DNA of 64,000 nucleotides, from contig CAIUVX010000184.1 of assembly GCA_903902705.1 (NCBI GenBank), positions 1-64,000 of the forward strand. The letters are read 5' to 3'. This stretch comes from an uncultured Methylococcales bacterium (GTDB taxonomy: Bacteria > Pseudomonadota > Gammaproteobacteria > Methylococcales > Methylomonadaceae). Below the pieces are notes generated by a model. That model was not told the origin of the DNA, made no database searches, and saw only the letters and a program-made list of their open reading frames with translations. Both the position numbers and the translations under genes were made by a program. Shown piece after piece: positions 18,177 through 28,486 of this stretch (position 1 is its first letter; each line of letters starts with the position of its first letter).

Positions 18177-19295
18177 ATGAACAGTTCTTTTTTAAATGAT
18201 TACATCAACTCAGCGATTGAAGCTAATCAAAATAATTTTTGTGATAATCATGATCTCTGGCGTTTCGGTTCGGACAGTTTGTTAGAACAAAATAACTTTC
18301 TGTGGTTTGAGAATTCCTATAAATTTTTGTTAAAAAAATTAAACCTTATAAATAAAATCAATGCCAACATATTAATTAATAAGGCTATCGCGCATATTGC
18401 CCCCTGTTTAGCAGATTTTGAATGGCTATATGAACATCTGGAAGATGATGAGTCTCGTAAATTGCTAGTTCAAATACAGCTATATAGAGCTCTTGGTGAA
18501 CGATATATAAAGCTACCTTTAAACAATAAAGACTATTGGCTCAAACTCAAAGCTGTTGAAAAATTGGCGCAGGGAGCTGAATCTATTGATCTTGGTTTTA
18601 TGGGATGGAAAGCATATAAAATGCGCCTAGATAGTCTGGGCTATCCTTTTCAATTATTTTTAAGACCTCCTGGTGTCTTAACTCAACTATTACTACAACA
18701 ATACCGCTGTCAAATTGAAAACTTGGTAATTGAAGTTGTCGAAGGGGATGTTGTAATTGACGGAGGGGGCTGCTATGGAGAAACTGCCCTTTACTTTGCT
18801 CTTAAGGCGGGCAATAGCGGCAGGGTTTTTACTTTTGAATTTATGCCAGAAAATTTATCGATTTACCACCGAAATATGGAGCTAAACTCTGATGTAGCAC
18901 AACGAGTAGAGTTAATAGAAAAACCGTTATGGGTGCATTCAGGTGAAAAACTATACATAGAAGGCTGTGGACCAGGTACTAGAGTTCAGCAAGAAACAAA
19001 CGATCCTAATGCTAAAAAAATTGAAACGATTTCAATAGATGATCTAGTGCGTGATAAAAAATTGACAAAACTCAACTTTATTAAAATGGATATTGAGGGT
19101 GCTGAATTACAAGCACTAAAAGGAGCTGAAAAAAGTATTCAGCAATTTCGCCCCAAAATGGCTATTTCAATTTATCATAAGCCTCAGGACTTTTGGGAAA
19201 TACCTCAATACATTGCAAGTCTTGATTTGGGGTATCGATTTGCGCTGAGACATTTCACTATTCATCAAGAAGAAACTGTACTATTTGTTTTTTGA
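18177..19295 (+). CDS. FkbM-family methyltransferase
   Basis: GDVVIDGGGCYGETALYFALKAGNSGRVFTFEFMPENLSIYHRNM...TISIDDLVRDKKLTKLNFIKMDIEGAELQALKGAEKSI. Confidence 0.85.
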   Translation: MNSSFLNDYINSAIEANQNNFCDNHDLWRFGSDSLLEQNNFLWFENSYKFLLKKLNLINKINANILINKAIAHIAPCLADFEWLYEHLEDDESRKLLVQIQLYRALGERYIKLPLNNKDYWLKLKAVEKLAQGAESIDLGFMGWKAYKMRLDSLGYPFQLFLRPPGVLTQLLLQQYRCQIENLVIEVVEGDVVIDGGGCYGETALYFALKAGNSGRVFTFEFMPENLSIYHRNMELNSDVAQRVELIEKPLWVHSGEKLYIEGCGPGTRVQQETNDPNAKKIETISIDDLVRDKKLTKLNFIKMDIEGAELQALKGAEKSIQQFRPKMAISIYHKPQDFWEIPQYIASLDLGYRFALRHFTIHQEETVLFVF

Positions 19296-19307
19296 GCTAA
19301 CTATAAA

Positions 19308-20405
19308 ATGATTCACGTCACTAAAACTACCCTCCCTACCCTGAATGAATACACGCACTACTTAGAGCGCGTCTGGTCATCAGGACAGATCACTAATAAT
19401 GGTTCTCTTTGTCGTGAGCTAACTGAGCATTTAAAGACATATCTTGAGCTTAAAAATCTTGAGTTGGTTAGTAACGGTACGCTTGCCATCCAGCTTGCTA
19501 TTAAAGCGTTGGCTATCAAAGGCGAGGTCATTACCACGCCATATAGCTATGTTGCTACTACAAGTTCAATTCTGTGGGAAGGCTGCGAACCTATTTTTGT
19601 AGATATTAATAATCATAATTTTTGCATTAACCCTGATTTGATAGAAGCGGCTATTACCGAAAAAACCTCGGCAATTTTGGCTACTCATGTTTATGGTTAT
19701 CCGTGTGATGTGATAAAAATTCAACAAATTGCCGATAAATATCAACTTAAAGTGATATACGATGCAGCTCATGCGTTTGGCGTAAGAGTTGCAGGGAAGT
19801 CAATTTTGCAATATGGCGATTGCTCTACTTTGAGTTTCCATGCAACTAAATTATTTCACACCGCCGAAGGCGGTGCGATAATTTGTAAAGATGCAGACGT
19901 GACTAAGCGCATTTTTCTAATGAAAAAATTTGGTCATATCGGCGAAGATGACTATCTCGACATCGGTATTAACGCAAAAATGTCAGAACTGCACGCAGCA
20001 ATGGGACTTTGTATCTTACCCAAAGTGAATGACATTATTGCCTATCGTAAAGAATGTTCTGGTTGGTACGACACCCAACTTGAAGGCTGTTTTTTACAAC
20101 GACCTATCGCTCCAGCAGACTTTACTTATAACTATGCCTATTATCCTGTGATTTTTCCTACTCACGAAATTATGATGCGTGTGCGGCAAACACTCCTAGA
20201 CAATGGTATCGGTCCACGGCGATATTTCCATCCATCGCTCAATACCTTGCCATTTTTAAAGACTGAGTTAAAAAGAGCGTGTCCAATTTCAGAAGATATA
20301 GCTTTGCGTGTGCTTTGTTTGCCTCTGTATGTTGGGTTAAGCAAAGTAGATGTCAAGGTTATTTGTGACCTTATCAAACGCACCTTACGAAGTGAATCAG
20401 AGTAA
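19308..20405 (+). CDS. DegT/DnrJ/EryC1/StrS family aminotransferase
   Basis: SNGTLAIQLAIKALAIKGEVITTPYSYVATTSSILWEGCEPIFVDI, IYDAAHAFGVRV, LSFHATKLFHTAEGGAII. Confidence 0.93.
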   Translation: MIHVTKTTLPTLNEYTHYLERVWSSGQITNNGSLCRELTEHLKTYLELKNLELVSNGTLAIQLAIKALAIKGEVITTPYSYVATTSSILWEGCEPIFVDINNHNFCINPDLIEAAITEKTSAILATHVYGYPCDVIKIQQIADKYQLKVIYDAAHAFGVRVAGKSILQYGDCSTLSFHATKLFHTAEGGAIICKDADVTKRIFLMKKFGHIGEDDYLDIGINAKMSELHAAMGLCILPKVNDIIAYRKECSGWYDTQLEGCFLQRPIAPADFTYNYAYYPVIFPTHEIMMRVRQTLLDNGIGPRRYFHPSLNTLPFLKTELKRACPISEDIALRVLCLPLYVGLSKVDVKVICDLIKRTLRSESE

Positions 20406-20412
20406 CATTCTA

Positions 20413-21111
20413 ATGAAGATTGCAATTATGCAGCCTTATTTTTTTCCTTATATTGGCTACTGGCAGCTAATCCATGCTGTGGATCGCTTTGTTATTTACG
20501 ATGATGTTAATTACATTGTCAGAGGATGGATCAATCGTAATCGCATCTTGATTAATGGTGAGTCAAGTTATATTACAATACCGTTGCAGCAGGCATCTCA
20601 AAACAAGCGTATTTGCGATATATACTTGCAATCTTCATCTATCTGGCGTGACAAATTAATTAAATCAGTCGAAACGACCTACCGAAAAGCACCTTATTTT
20701 GTTGAAGTGTTTCCAGTCATCGAAAGAATAATTCGCCATAAAACCGATAATTTATCGGATTATCTGGTATATCAATTGCAAACGCTGGCGGTATTCATGG
20801 GTATTAACACGAAATTTGTGCAGACTAGCCGATGCTATGAGAACAACGAACTGTCAGGACAGGATCGGATTCTTGACATCTGCAAACAAGAAGGTGCAAT
20901 TACCTACATTAATCCGCAAGGGGGGCAATCCCTATACGATAGGGTTGCTTTCGCACAAAACGGCTTAGACTTGAAATTTTTGATTCCATACACTGTAGAA
21001 TACAAACAGTTCGGATCTGTGTTTATACCTTGGCTCTCGATTATTGATGTGATGATGTTTAATTCTCCAGATCAATTACAAATGTTATTAAACAAATACA
21101 AGTTGATGTAA
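20413..21111 (+). CDS. WbqC-like family protein
   Basis: MKIAIMQPYFFPYIGYWQLIHAVDRFVIYDDVNYIVRGWINRNRIL...YINPQGGQSLYD. Confidence 0.9.
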   Translation: MKIAIMQPYFFPYIGYWQLIHAVDRFVIYDDVNYIVRGWINRNRILINGESSYITIPLQQASQNKRICDIYLQSSSIWRDKLIKSVETTYRKAPYFVEVFPVIERIIRHKTDNLSDYLVYQLQTLAVFMGINTKFVQTSRCYENNELSGQDRILDICKQEGAITYINPQGGQSLYDRVAFAQNGLDLKFLIPYTVEYKQFGSVFIPWLSIIDVMMFNSPDQLQMLLNKYKLM

Positions 21112-21113
21112 TC

Positions 21114-21929
21114 ATGGACAAAATAGCAATTTTTGGTGTACCTCGTTCAGGTACAACATGGCTCAGTCAAATTTTTAACAGTCATCCAGACGTAGCACTA
21201 AGATTTCAGCCGCTTTTTTCGTATGGACACAAAGGCAGTCTGTCTGCGTATTCATCAGCTGAAGAGATACAATCATTCTTTGAAGAAATTTTATATTCTC
21301 AAGATGCTTTTGCAATGATGACCTCTGAAATGCAAAAGGATTATCCCGTCTTTCAAAAGACCGATAGTCCAACACATATTGTTTTTAAAGAGACGCGCTA
21401 TCTTCATGTCATTGAAAATATACTTACAGAATGTAGTGATGTTAGAATTGTTGGTATTGTCAGAAATCCTCTGGCAGTCATTGCATCCTGGATTTTGGCT
21501 CCCAAAGAATTCAATTCAGAGTGGGATATAAATAGTGAATGGCGTAGTGCGCCCAGCAAAAATCAAAACAGACCAGAAGAGTTTTACGGTTTTGATAAAT
21601 GGAAAGAAATTGCAGAAGTATTTCTTCGGTTAAAAAATCAATTTCCTAAACAGTTTTTACTACTCAGTTATGATGAATTAAATAGTTTACCTCTTGAGGC
21701 TACAAAAAAGTTATTTGATTTTTGTGGATTAAACGTAAGTGATGAAGTGCAACAATTCCTCATTGAGAGTAAATCAAGGCATGACCCAGACCCTTATTCG
21801 GTTTATCGTGCCAACGCAAACGATAAATGTTGGCAAAGTACATTACCCGATAACATTGTGAAACAGATTATGCTAGAACTTCAAAACACTCCATTGGATA
21901 TTTTTCTTCAGGATATTAATAATGCCTAA
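21114..21929 (+). CDS. Sulfotransferase-family protein
   Basis: IAIFGVPRSGTTWLSQIFNSHPDVALRFQPLFSYG...RIVGIVRNPLAVIASWILAPKEF. Confidence 0.85.
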   Translation: MDKIAIFGVPRSGTTWLSQIFNSHPDVALRFQPLFSYGHKGSLSAYSSAEEIQSFFEEILYSQDAFAMMTSEMQKDYPVFQKTDSPTHIVFKETRYLHVIENILTECSDVRIVGIVRNPLAVIASWILAPKEFNSEWDINSEWRSAPSKNQNRPEEFYGFDKWKEIAEVFLRLKNQFPKQFLLLSYDELNSLPLEATKKLFDFCGLNVSDEVQQFLIESKSRHDPDPYSVYRANANDKCWQSTLPDNIVKQIMLELQNTPLDIFLQDINNA

Positions 21930-23553
21930 AGTTTCTGTAATCCTAACCTCATTTAATCATGACAAATATCTTTGCGAAGCAATTGAAAGTGTTCTTAATC
22001 AAACTTTCACTGATTTTGAACTCATTATTTGGGATGATGCTTCTTCTGATAATTCGTGGTATTTAATTAATCAATATACTGATCCACGCATCAAAACATT
22101 TCGTAATGAGCAACAAAAAAGAGGAATATGGGGAGTAAATAAAGCTATCTCGGAAGTAGCTACGGGTGAATATATTGCTATTCATCACTCTGATGATGTT
22201 TGGGAATTGACTAAGTTGGACAAGCAAGTTGCTTTTTTAAATGCTAATACCGAAATCGGAGCGGTTTTTACTTGGGTGCAAATAATTGACGAGCATAGCG
22301 AGGAGAAAGAAAATGATGACTTTAATCAAGAAAATAAAACCCGTTGGCAATGGTTGCAACAATTATTTGCAGGTGACAATCACCTAAATCATCCTAGTGT
22401 ACTGATCAAAAAACAGTGTTATCAAAATGTTGGAGGGTATCGCTATGGTTTAGCTCAGACAGGGGATGCCGAAATGTGGAGTCGGGTTTTAATAAAATAC
22501 CCTATCCATGTTATTCAAGAAAGATTAACTAAACACCGCCGACCTTCGGATCATTCCAATACCAGCGGTCCTAGAGTTGACGCTGAAATTAGAACAAGTA
22601 ACGAATGGAACATAATACGAGAAAATTTTCTCGCACTGACGGAATTTGAAGAGATTGTTGCAATATTCCCTAGTCTCGAACGTTATAGAAATCCAGCAGG
22701 ATGTGACCATAAGTTTTTACTGGCTATGGCTTGTTTGTACGAAAGCAAACAAAGAAATGCGTGGCAACTCGGTCTAAATTGGTTGTTTGAATTGCTTAAT
22801 GATGCAGCTCGCCATAAAAAAATAACAGAGCTTTATGCTTTTTCTTATGCCGATTTAATCAAATTGACTGGAGAATTTGATGTTTTTTCAATGTTCCAAC
22901 AACACGAATTTATTGATTATATTGAAGCGCAACGGCAAGAAATTCAGGCTTATGCAGAACAGGATCACGTTTTTAGTGATCAAATTCAGACTCAGATTGC
23001 TGTCATTGCTGAGCTAAATACAATACTCCATGAGCGTAATATAACGCTCAATGAGCGCAATATAACAATCAATGAGCTAAATACAACACTCCATGAGCGC
23101 AATATAACAATCATTGAGCTAAATACAACACTCCATGAGCGTAATATAACAACTATTGAGCTAAATACAACACTCCATGAGCGTAATATAACAACTATTG
23201 AGCTAAATACAATACTCCATGAGCGTAATATAACAATCAATGAGCTAAATACAACACTCCATGAGCGTAATATAACAATCAATGAGCTAAATACAATACT
23301 CCATGAGCGTAATATAACAATCAATGAGCTAAATACAATACTCCATGAGCGTAATATAACAATCATTGAGCTAAATACAATACTCGATGAGCGTAATATA
23401 ACAATCAATGAGCTAAATACAATACTCGATGAGCGAGATGAAACAATCCATGAAATTTGTACGTCACGTTCTTGGCGATTCACTCGACCTCTACGCCTTT
23501 TATATCGACTCATCCGCGATCCAAGGTTATTATGGTCACAACTTCATGAATAA
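21922..23553 (+). CDS. Family 2 glycosyltransferase with a long 14-aa coiled-coil repeat and SWRFTRPLR tail
   Basis: VSVILTSFNHDKYLCEAIESVLNQTFTDFELIIWDDASSDNS; C-terminal ELNTTLHERNITIN repeats then TSRSWRFTRPLRLLYRLIRD. Confidence 0.92.
   Translation: MPKVSVILTSFNHDKYLCEAIESVLNQTFTDFELIIWDDASSDNSWYLINQYTDPRIKTFRNEQQKRGIWGVNKAISEVATGEYIAIHHSDDVWELTKLDKQVAFLNANTEIGAVFTWVQIIDEHSEEKENDDFNQENKTRWQWLQQLFAGDNHLNHPSVLIKKQCYQNVGGYRYGLAQTGDAEMWSRVLIKYPIHVIQERLTKHRRPSDHSNTSGPRVDAEIRTSNEWNIIRENFLALTEFEEIVAIFPSLERYRNPAGCDHKFLLAMACLYESKQRNAWQLGLNWLFELLNDAARHKKITELYAFSYADLIKLTGEFDVFSMFQQHEFIDYIEAQRQEIQAYAEQDHVFSDQIQTQIAVIAELNTILHERNITLNERNITINELNTTLHERNITIIELNTTLHERNITTIELNTTLHERNITTIELNTILHERNITINELNTTLHERNITINELNTILHERNITINELNTILHERNITIIELNTILDERNITINELNTILDERDETIHEICTSRSWRFTRPLRLLYRLIRDPRLLWSQLHE
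23011..23451 (+). repeat. In-frame tandem repeat: 10 x 42-nt units (14 aa, ELNTTLHERNITIN) plus one 21-nt half unit
   Basis: gagctaaatacaatactccatgagcgtaatataacaatcaat repeated; 441 nt = 147 aa = 10x14 + 7. Confidence 0.96.
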
Positions 23554-23607
23554 ACTCATGCACCTTGCTTGCGATAGCCATCCTACAGAAGAATCTGCTA
23601 ATTAGTT

Positions 23608-24576
23608 ATGAGTACAATAAAGATCACCAGTGATGTACAGAGTCCTGTTTGCTCGGTTGTGATACCAACAAAAAATGGCGGCGATTTATTTCGTAAAGTT
23701 CTCAATGCCTTAGCCGAACAAACGTTGTGGGATTGTGTTGAGCTAATTGTCGTTGATTCTGGCTCTGAAGATGATACCGTTGCAATGGCTAAGCAAGCAG
23801 GCGCGAAAGTGTTTGAAATTGCACCGCATGAATTTAATCATGGTGCAACACGAGACTATGGTATAGCGCAAGCCAATTCAGAATACGTTATTCTTATCGT
23901 ACAAGATGCCATACCTAATGATGCAAATTTGTTACAAACGTTATTATCTTCACTCGAAGATGCCGCTGTTGCAGGTGTTTATGCACGGCAAATCCCACAG
24001 CCCGATGCAGACGTACTGACTAAACGCAACTTAAATGGCTGGTTGACGGGGCGTACTCAATCTGAGACGCGCTTTGTTCCTTACAATGGTTGGTATGAAG
24101 CGTTATCACCTATGGAGAAATATTTGTTCTGTAATTTCGATAATGTCTGTTCCGCCATCAAAAAATCAGTTTGGCAACAAGAGTGTTTTGGAAAAGTCAA
24201 CTTTGGCGAGGATATAGATTGGGCGGAAAGAGTGCTTAAATGCGGCTACCGAATTGTTTACGAGTCGCAAGCCGCTGTAATCCATTCCCACAATAGACCG
24301 CTAAGCTACGAATACAAGCGTACCTACGTCTGCCACCGTAAATTGTATGCTATGTTTGGTCTACATTTAGTCCCTAGCATAAAAGGAGTATGGCGGTCTT
24401 GGCTTTATGCCTCAAGTGCAGATATGGTGTATATTTTTCAGAACGAAAAACGATTGGTTCAAAAAATGCAAATGTTATTTAAAGCCCCGATTCTAAATTT
24501 ATTCAGTGTTTTTTCTCAATATCAGGCAGCTCAAGATGAAATTCAAAATGTTTCTAATTCAGTAACAGGCGTGTAA
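23608..24576 (+). CDS. Family 2 glycosyltransferase (rhamnosyltransferase-like)
   Basis: PVCSVVIPTKNGGDLFRKVLNALAEQTLWDCVELIVVDSGSEDDT...FGEDIDWAERVLKCGYRIVYESQAAVIHSH. Confidence 0.9.
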   Translation: MSTIKITSDVQSPVCSVVIPTKNGGDLFRKVLNALAEQTLWDCVELIVVDSGSEDDTVAMAKQAGAKVFEIAPHEFNHGATRDYGIAQANSEYVILIVQDAIPNDANLLQTLLSSLEDAAVAGVYARQIPQPDADVLTKRNLNGWLTGRTQSETRFVPYNGWYEALSPMEKYLFCNFDNVCSAIKKSVWQQECFGKVNFGEDIDWAERVLKCGYRIVYESQAAVIHSHNRPLSYEYKRTYVCHRKLYAMFGLHLVPSIKGVWRSWLYASSADMVYIFQNEKRLVQKMQMLFKAPILNLFSVFSQYQAAQDEIQNVSNSVTGV

Positions 24577-24582
24577 ATTACC

Positions 24583-25935
24583 ATGAAAATTTTACTAACA
24601 GTTCATCAGTTTTTTCCTGAATATAAATCAGGTACGGAAGTACTCACTTTTAGCGTGGCGAAAGAGCTGCTACAGCGTGGTCATGAGGTCTTTGTTTTTA
24701 CAGGGTTTCCAGCGCAACAAGTTTTATCGGATGAAATGAGACTGGATCGCTATGAAATAGAAGGCATTGCTGTTTATCGCTATCACCATGCGATACAACC
24801 GTTAGCAGACCAACGAGTAGTCACGGAAATTGAATACAATAATCATTTGGCATCGCGTTTTTTCACTCAGATAGTGGAAGAAATTCAGCCTGATATTGTT
24901 CACTTTTTCCACTTTAGTCGCTTGGGTATTGGCTTAATTGATGTGGCAACAGCCAGTAACATTCCAATTTATTTTACTCCAACTGATTTTTGGGCAGTTT
25001 GCCCAACGTGCCAGTTATTACTTAATGATGACAGTATGTGTGCAGGATCAAGTAAGGCGGGTGGTAATTGTGTTAAACACGTCGCTATACTTACTAGAGG
25101 GGAGCGGGTAAAAAAATATATGCCACTAATTCCAAACCCTGTAGCTGATGTGATAGTCACATTAACTAAAAAATTTCTTACCTCTAAATCCTCACTGGCA
25201 CTCGAAATAGCGGCAATGTCTAATCGCCGTCCATTTACTATAGCGCGACTGAACAGGCTCAACGTTATATTTTCACCCACGCAACTGATGACAAAAACGC
25301 TGATTCATAACGGAGTCAACGCTGAGCTAATTCGACCATTGCCGTTTGGCATCGATATTTCTGGCTATGATGAGCATAGCGGACAACGTGTTGGTATGGC
25401 GCGTACCATTGGTTTCATTGGCACGTTATCGCCGCATAAAGGCTGTCATATTCTGATTGACGCATTCAAACAACTTAATTTACCAAATCTTCAGCTTAAA
25501 ATTTACGGTAATCCCAATGAATTTCCTGATTATTATGCTGAACTAAAAGCCTTAGCAGGAGAAATAGAATCCATTGAGTTTTGCGGCACATTTCCCAATA
25601 CCCAAATAGCTGCTGTTTTAAGCGAATTAGATACGCTGGTAGTTCCCTCATTGTGGTACGAAAATACGCCACTTGTTGTGTATTCTGCCTTCGCCGCCCA
25701 TTGCCCTGTTGTTGCATCCGATTTTCCAGGAATGTCGGAGGTTGTGCTACATCAACAAAATGGACTGGTATTTCCCGCAGGTGATATTAATGCCCTTACT
25801 GAGCAATTACGCTTACTTGCCAGCACACCCGATTTGCTGACACGACTGAGTGCCAACTGTAAACCACCAAAATCAATTTTAGACTATGTGAATGAGCTTG
25901 AGACTGCCTATCATGTAAATATGCAATCTGCCTAG
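24583..25935 (+). CDS. Family 4 glycosyltransferase
   Basis: MKILLTVHQFFPEYKSGTEVLTFSVAKELLQRGHEVFVFTG...IGFIGTLSPHKGCHILIDAFKQL...VVPSLWYENTPLVVYSAFAAHCPVVASDFPGMSEVV. Confidence 0.92.
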   Translation: MKILLTVHQFFPEYKSGTEVLTFSVAKELLQRGHEVFVFTGFPAQQVLSDEMRLDRYEIEGIAVYRYHHAIQPLADQRVVTEIEYNNHLASRFFTQIVEEIQPDIVHFFHFSRLGIGLIDVATASNIPIYFTPTDFWAVCPTCQLLLNDDSMCAGSSKAGGNCVKHVAILTRGERVKKYMPLIPNPVADVIVTLTKKFLTSKSSLALEIAAMSNRRPFTIARLNRLNVIFSPTQLMTKTLIHNGVNAELIRPLPFGIDISGYDEHSGQRVGMARTIGFIGTLSPHKGCHILIDAFKQLNLPNLQLKIYGNPNEFPDYYAELKALAGEIESIEFCGTFPNTQIAAVLSELDTLVVPSLWYENTPLVVYSAFAAHCPVVASDFPGMSEVVLHQQNGLVFPAGDINALTEQLRLLASTPDLLTRLSANCKPPKSILDYVNELETAYHVNMQSA

Positions 25936-25991
25936 ATGTTAAAAAGTTTTTTCTTAATACAAGCTTTATCGACTCCGCACTTGCGTAACAC

Positions 25992-27269
25992 ATGATAAGA
26001 AAATCATATAAACTTCTAAGTGCCTTATGGTCTTTAAAAAATCGCGAAAATCGTAGAAAATTTGTGATTGCAATTCGTGAATATATGGATGTTATTGCAG
26101 AGCAACCGCAACTCTTCTCAACAGCATCCAATACGCTATCAAATAGACTAGAGGAAACTCCATATAAAAAAGTTGAACACCAGTATTTAGGAGCTAAGCA
26201 TAAGATATTATTGGTTACGCATGATTTTTCTCGTACGGGAGTTCCATACGCTGTTTTATATTTGGCTCGCGCTCTTTTTTCCCTTTATGGGATACGACCT
26301 GTCGTTATATCTCCTAAAGACGGCTTAATACGCGAAGAGTTTGAACAAGAAGGATTTCCTGTTATCATTGATCCTCTGTTGTTTAAATACAAAGAGTACT
26401 CACTGGATGCTTGCAATTTTATAGCAAGTTTTGAAAAGGTTATTGTAGTATCACTCGCTTCTTTTGGCTTTATTCGCTACTTTAGAGGCATAGCCAAGCA
26501 TCTGATATGGTGGATACATGAAACCGTTGCAGGGTTTACTGCGGTTACACACATAACAGATGACTTACCTTTATTATTTGCAGTTTGCGAATCTGTTTGG
26601 CTGGGTAGTCCACTTTGTTTTCCTTTTGTGTCGAAATATTCGCCACCCGATAAATTGCATTTGCTATTTTACGGTTGCGAGGATACGGCTTTGCCACATC
26701 ACCCTCATCCCACAGGGAAAATTGTATTTTCTATTATTGGCTCAGTGGAGCCGCGTAAAGGACAAGATATTTTTTTAAATGCTATTAAACAGTTGCCTAA
26801 CGAATTAAGATGTAAAGCTATTTTTCGTATTATTGGATCACCACTTCCCTTTGATGAATCTGTTAAATTTCATAAAAAAGTGCTCGCTAAGACCGTGCTA
26901 ATAGCTGAGGTTGAATGTATTGAAAATATGCCCCCAAATAAACTCATGGAGTTTTATGCTGAAACAAATGTATTGGTCTCAGCCTCATGGGATGATCCGA
27001 TGCCTATCGTGATTACGCAGGGACTTATGTTTTCTAAAGTATGTTTGTGTTCGTCTGTTATAGGTCACGCTCAATTATTGGAAGATAGGAAAGATGGACT
27101 GCTATTTACTAATAAATGCGTAGAAGAACTTTCAGCGAAAATGGCTTGGATTATACAAAATCCCAATGAGTTGACTGTTATGGGTGCAGCAGGTCGAAAA
27201 GTATATGAGAAATATTTTCTCATCAATAGTTTTGTTAATAATGTAGAAAAATTGATACAAAATAAGTAA
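25992..27269 (+). CDS. Family 4 glycosyltransferase
   Basis: KILLVTHDFSRTGVPYAVLYLARAL...FSIIGSVEPRKGQDIFLNAIKQL...VSASWDDPMPIVITQGLMFSKVCLCSSVIGHAQLLED. Confidence 0.88.
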   Translation: MIRKSYKLLSALWSLKNRENRRKFVIAIREYMDVIAEQPQLFSTASNTLSNRLEETPYKKVEHQYLGAKHKILLVTHDFSRTGVPYAVLYLARALFSLYGIRPVVISPKDGLIREEFEQEGFPVIIDPLLFKYKEYSLDACNFIASFEKVIVVSLASFGFIRYFRGIAKHLIWWIHETVAGFTAVTHITDDLPLLFAVCESVWLGSPLCFPFVSKYSPPDKLHLLFYGCEDTALPHHPHPTGKIVFSIIGSVEPRKGQDIFLNAIKQLPNELRCKAIFRIIGSPLPFDESVKFHKKVLAKTVLIAEVECIENMPPNKLMEFYAETNVLVSASWDDPMPIVITQGLMFSKVCLCSSVIGHAQLLEDRKDGLLFTNKCVEELSAKMAWIIQNPNELTVMGAAGRKVYEKYFLINSFVNNVEKLIQNK

Positions 27270-27362
27270 TCAGTCATTAGGTTCTTTAGTCTACCATTTC
27301 AAACTAAGAACTAAAGAGGCGAGAGAAAGATATTGGTTATTTCAAAAATTTGCAGGTCAATA

Positions 27363-28292
27363 ATGAAAAAACGGTTTTTAATTTTAGGCGGAGCGGGATT
27401 TATCGGCTCACATTTGTGTGATGCTTTGCTATCGGCTGGGTACTCTGTCAGATTGTTTGACAGATTGGGAGTCCCTCCTTACCGCGTTTTTACTGAACAA
27501 GAGCCTATCGAATGGATACAGGGGGATTTTAGTTCAACGGCAGATATTGAAAAAGCTGTTGATGGGTGTCAAATAGTCTTTCATCTTGTTTCAACCACCT
27601 TACCTAAATCATCTAACGATGATCCTGTTTATGACGTAGAAAGCAACGTTGTTGGTACACTGAGGTTCTTGGATGCTGCACGTCATGCAGGTGTGGAAAA
27701 AATCGTGTTTGTTTCTTCGGGTGGTACGGTATATGGTGTGCCACAGGTTATTCCCATTTCTGAAACCCATCCAACTGATCCCGTTTCATCTTATGGAATC
27801 GGCAAGCTAGCTATCGAAAAGTATTTGCATTTATATGAAGTTCTGCACGGAATGAATTACTGTGTTTTACGTTTGGCTAATCCGTTTGGCGAGCGACAAC
27901 GTGCCAATGCCGCACAAGGTGCGGTTGCTGTATTTATGAATCGTGCCATCCATAATCAGCCTATTGAAATTTGGGGCGATGGCTCTGTTGTGCGTGACTA
28001 TATTTACATTGCTAATGTAGTTGACGCACTGGTAAAAGCAGCATTTTATTCAGGTAAAGAACGGCTGTTTAACATCGGTTCAGGACAAGGTAAAAGCTTG
28101 AATGATATTTTAGCGGCGATTGAAGTGTTACTCAATCGCCCCGTCAATCGCACCTATTTGGCTAGTCGTAGCTTTGATGTTCCTGCTAATGTGCTGGATA
28201 TTGCTCATGCTCAAAAGCATCTAGCTTGGTCGCCACAGGTATCATTTGAGGCGGGGTTAACGGGTACTTTGAGTTGGTTATCTAAAAAGTAG
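27363..28292 (+). CDS. NAD-dependent epimerase/dehydratase (extended SDR, nucleotide sugar)
   Basis: MKKRFLILGGAGFIGSHLCDALLSAGYSV, FVSSGGTVYGVPQ, SSYGIGKLAIEKYL, WGDGSVVRDYIYIANVVDAL. Confidence 0.92.
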   Translation: MKKRFLILGGAGFIGSHLCDALLSAGYSVRLFDRLGVPPYRVFTEQEPIEWIQGDFSSTADIEKAVDGCQIVFHLVSTTLPKSSNDDPVYDVESNVVGTLRFLDAARHAGVEKIVFVSSGGTVYGVPQVIPISETHPTDPVSSYGIGKLAIEKYLHLYEVLHGMNYCVLRLANPFGERQRANAAQGAVAVFMNRAIHNQPIEIWGDGSVVRDYIYIANVVDALVKAAFYSGKERLFNIGSGQGKSLNDILAAIEVLLNRPVNRTYLASRSFDVPANVLDIAHAQKHLAWSPQVSFEAGLTGTLSWLSKK

Positions 28293-28338
28293 ATTATGCA
28301 AGTAAAACAACGTCTTGACGCGCTCACTTCATTGCGAT
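28054..28338 (+). repeat. Direct repeat copy A: 3' end of epimerase plus first 14 codons of the acyltransferase
   Basis: Matches 29479-29746 over its length with scattered substitutions and a few indels. Confidence 0.93.
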
Positions 28339-28340
28339 AA
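28296..28340 (+). pseudogene. Truncated 5' stub of acyltransferase gene (MQVKQRLDALTSLR*)
   Basis: Same 14 N-terminal residues as the 29704 ORF (MQVKQRLDALTSLRFFAA...), then stop. Confidence 0.9.
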
Positions 28341-28486
28341 AGAAATTTATATAATATGTTCTGTTGATAGGGATAGTGCTGATGGTAAGGAATCGCATCC
28401 GTCGCGATTGGCACTTAGTTTCTCGGCGTATCCTATGACACTGAATACAACCAGATTTACAAGCAAAATAAATATAGGAAAGCACC

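Noticed and set aside
10715-20405. Complete dTDP-amino-sugar pathway
   Set aside because: RfbC and a DegT aminotransferase are present but rmlA/rmlB are not in the window, so the pathway cannot be claimed from this sequence
23011-23451. Second 42-nt tandem array considered as CRISPR, and the 173-aa antisense ORF (22992-23513) as a gene
   Set aside because: No spacers; the antisense ORF is a by-product of the in-frame repeat and has only repetitive SSIVFSSLIVILRSW content
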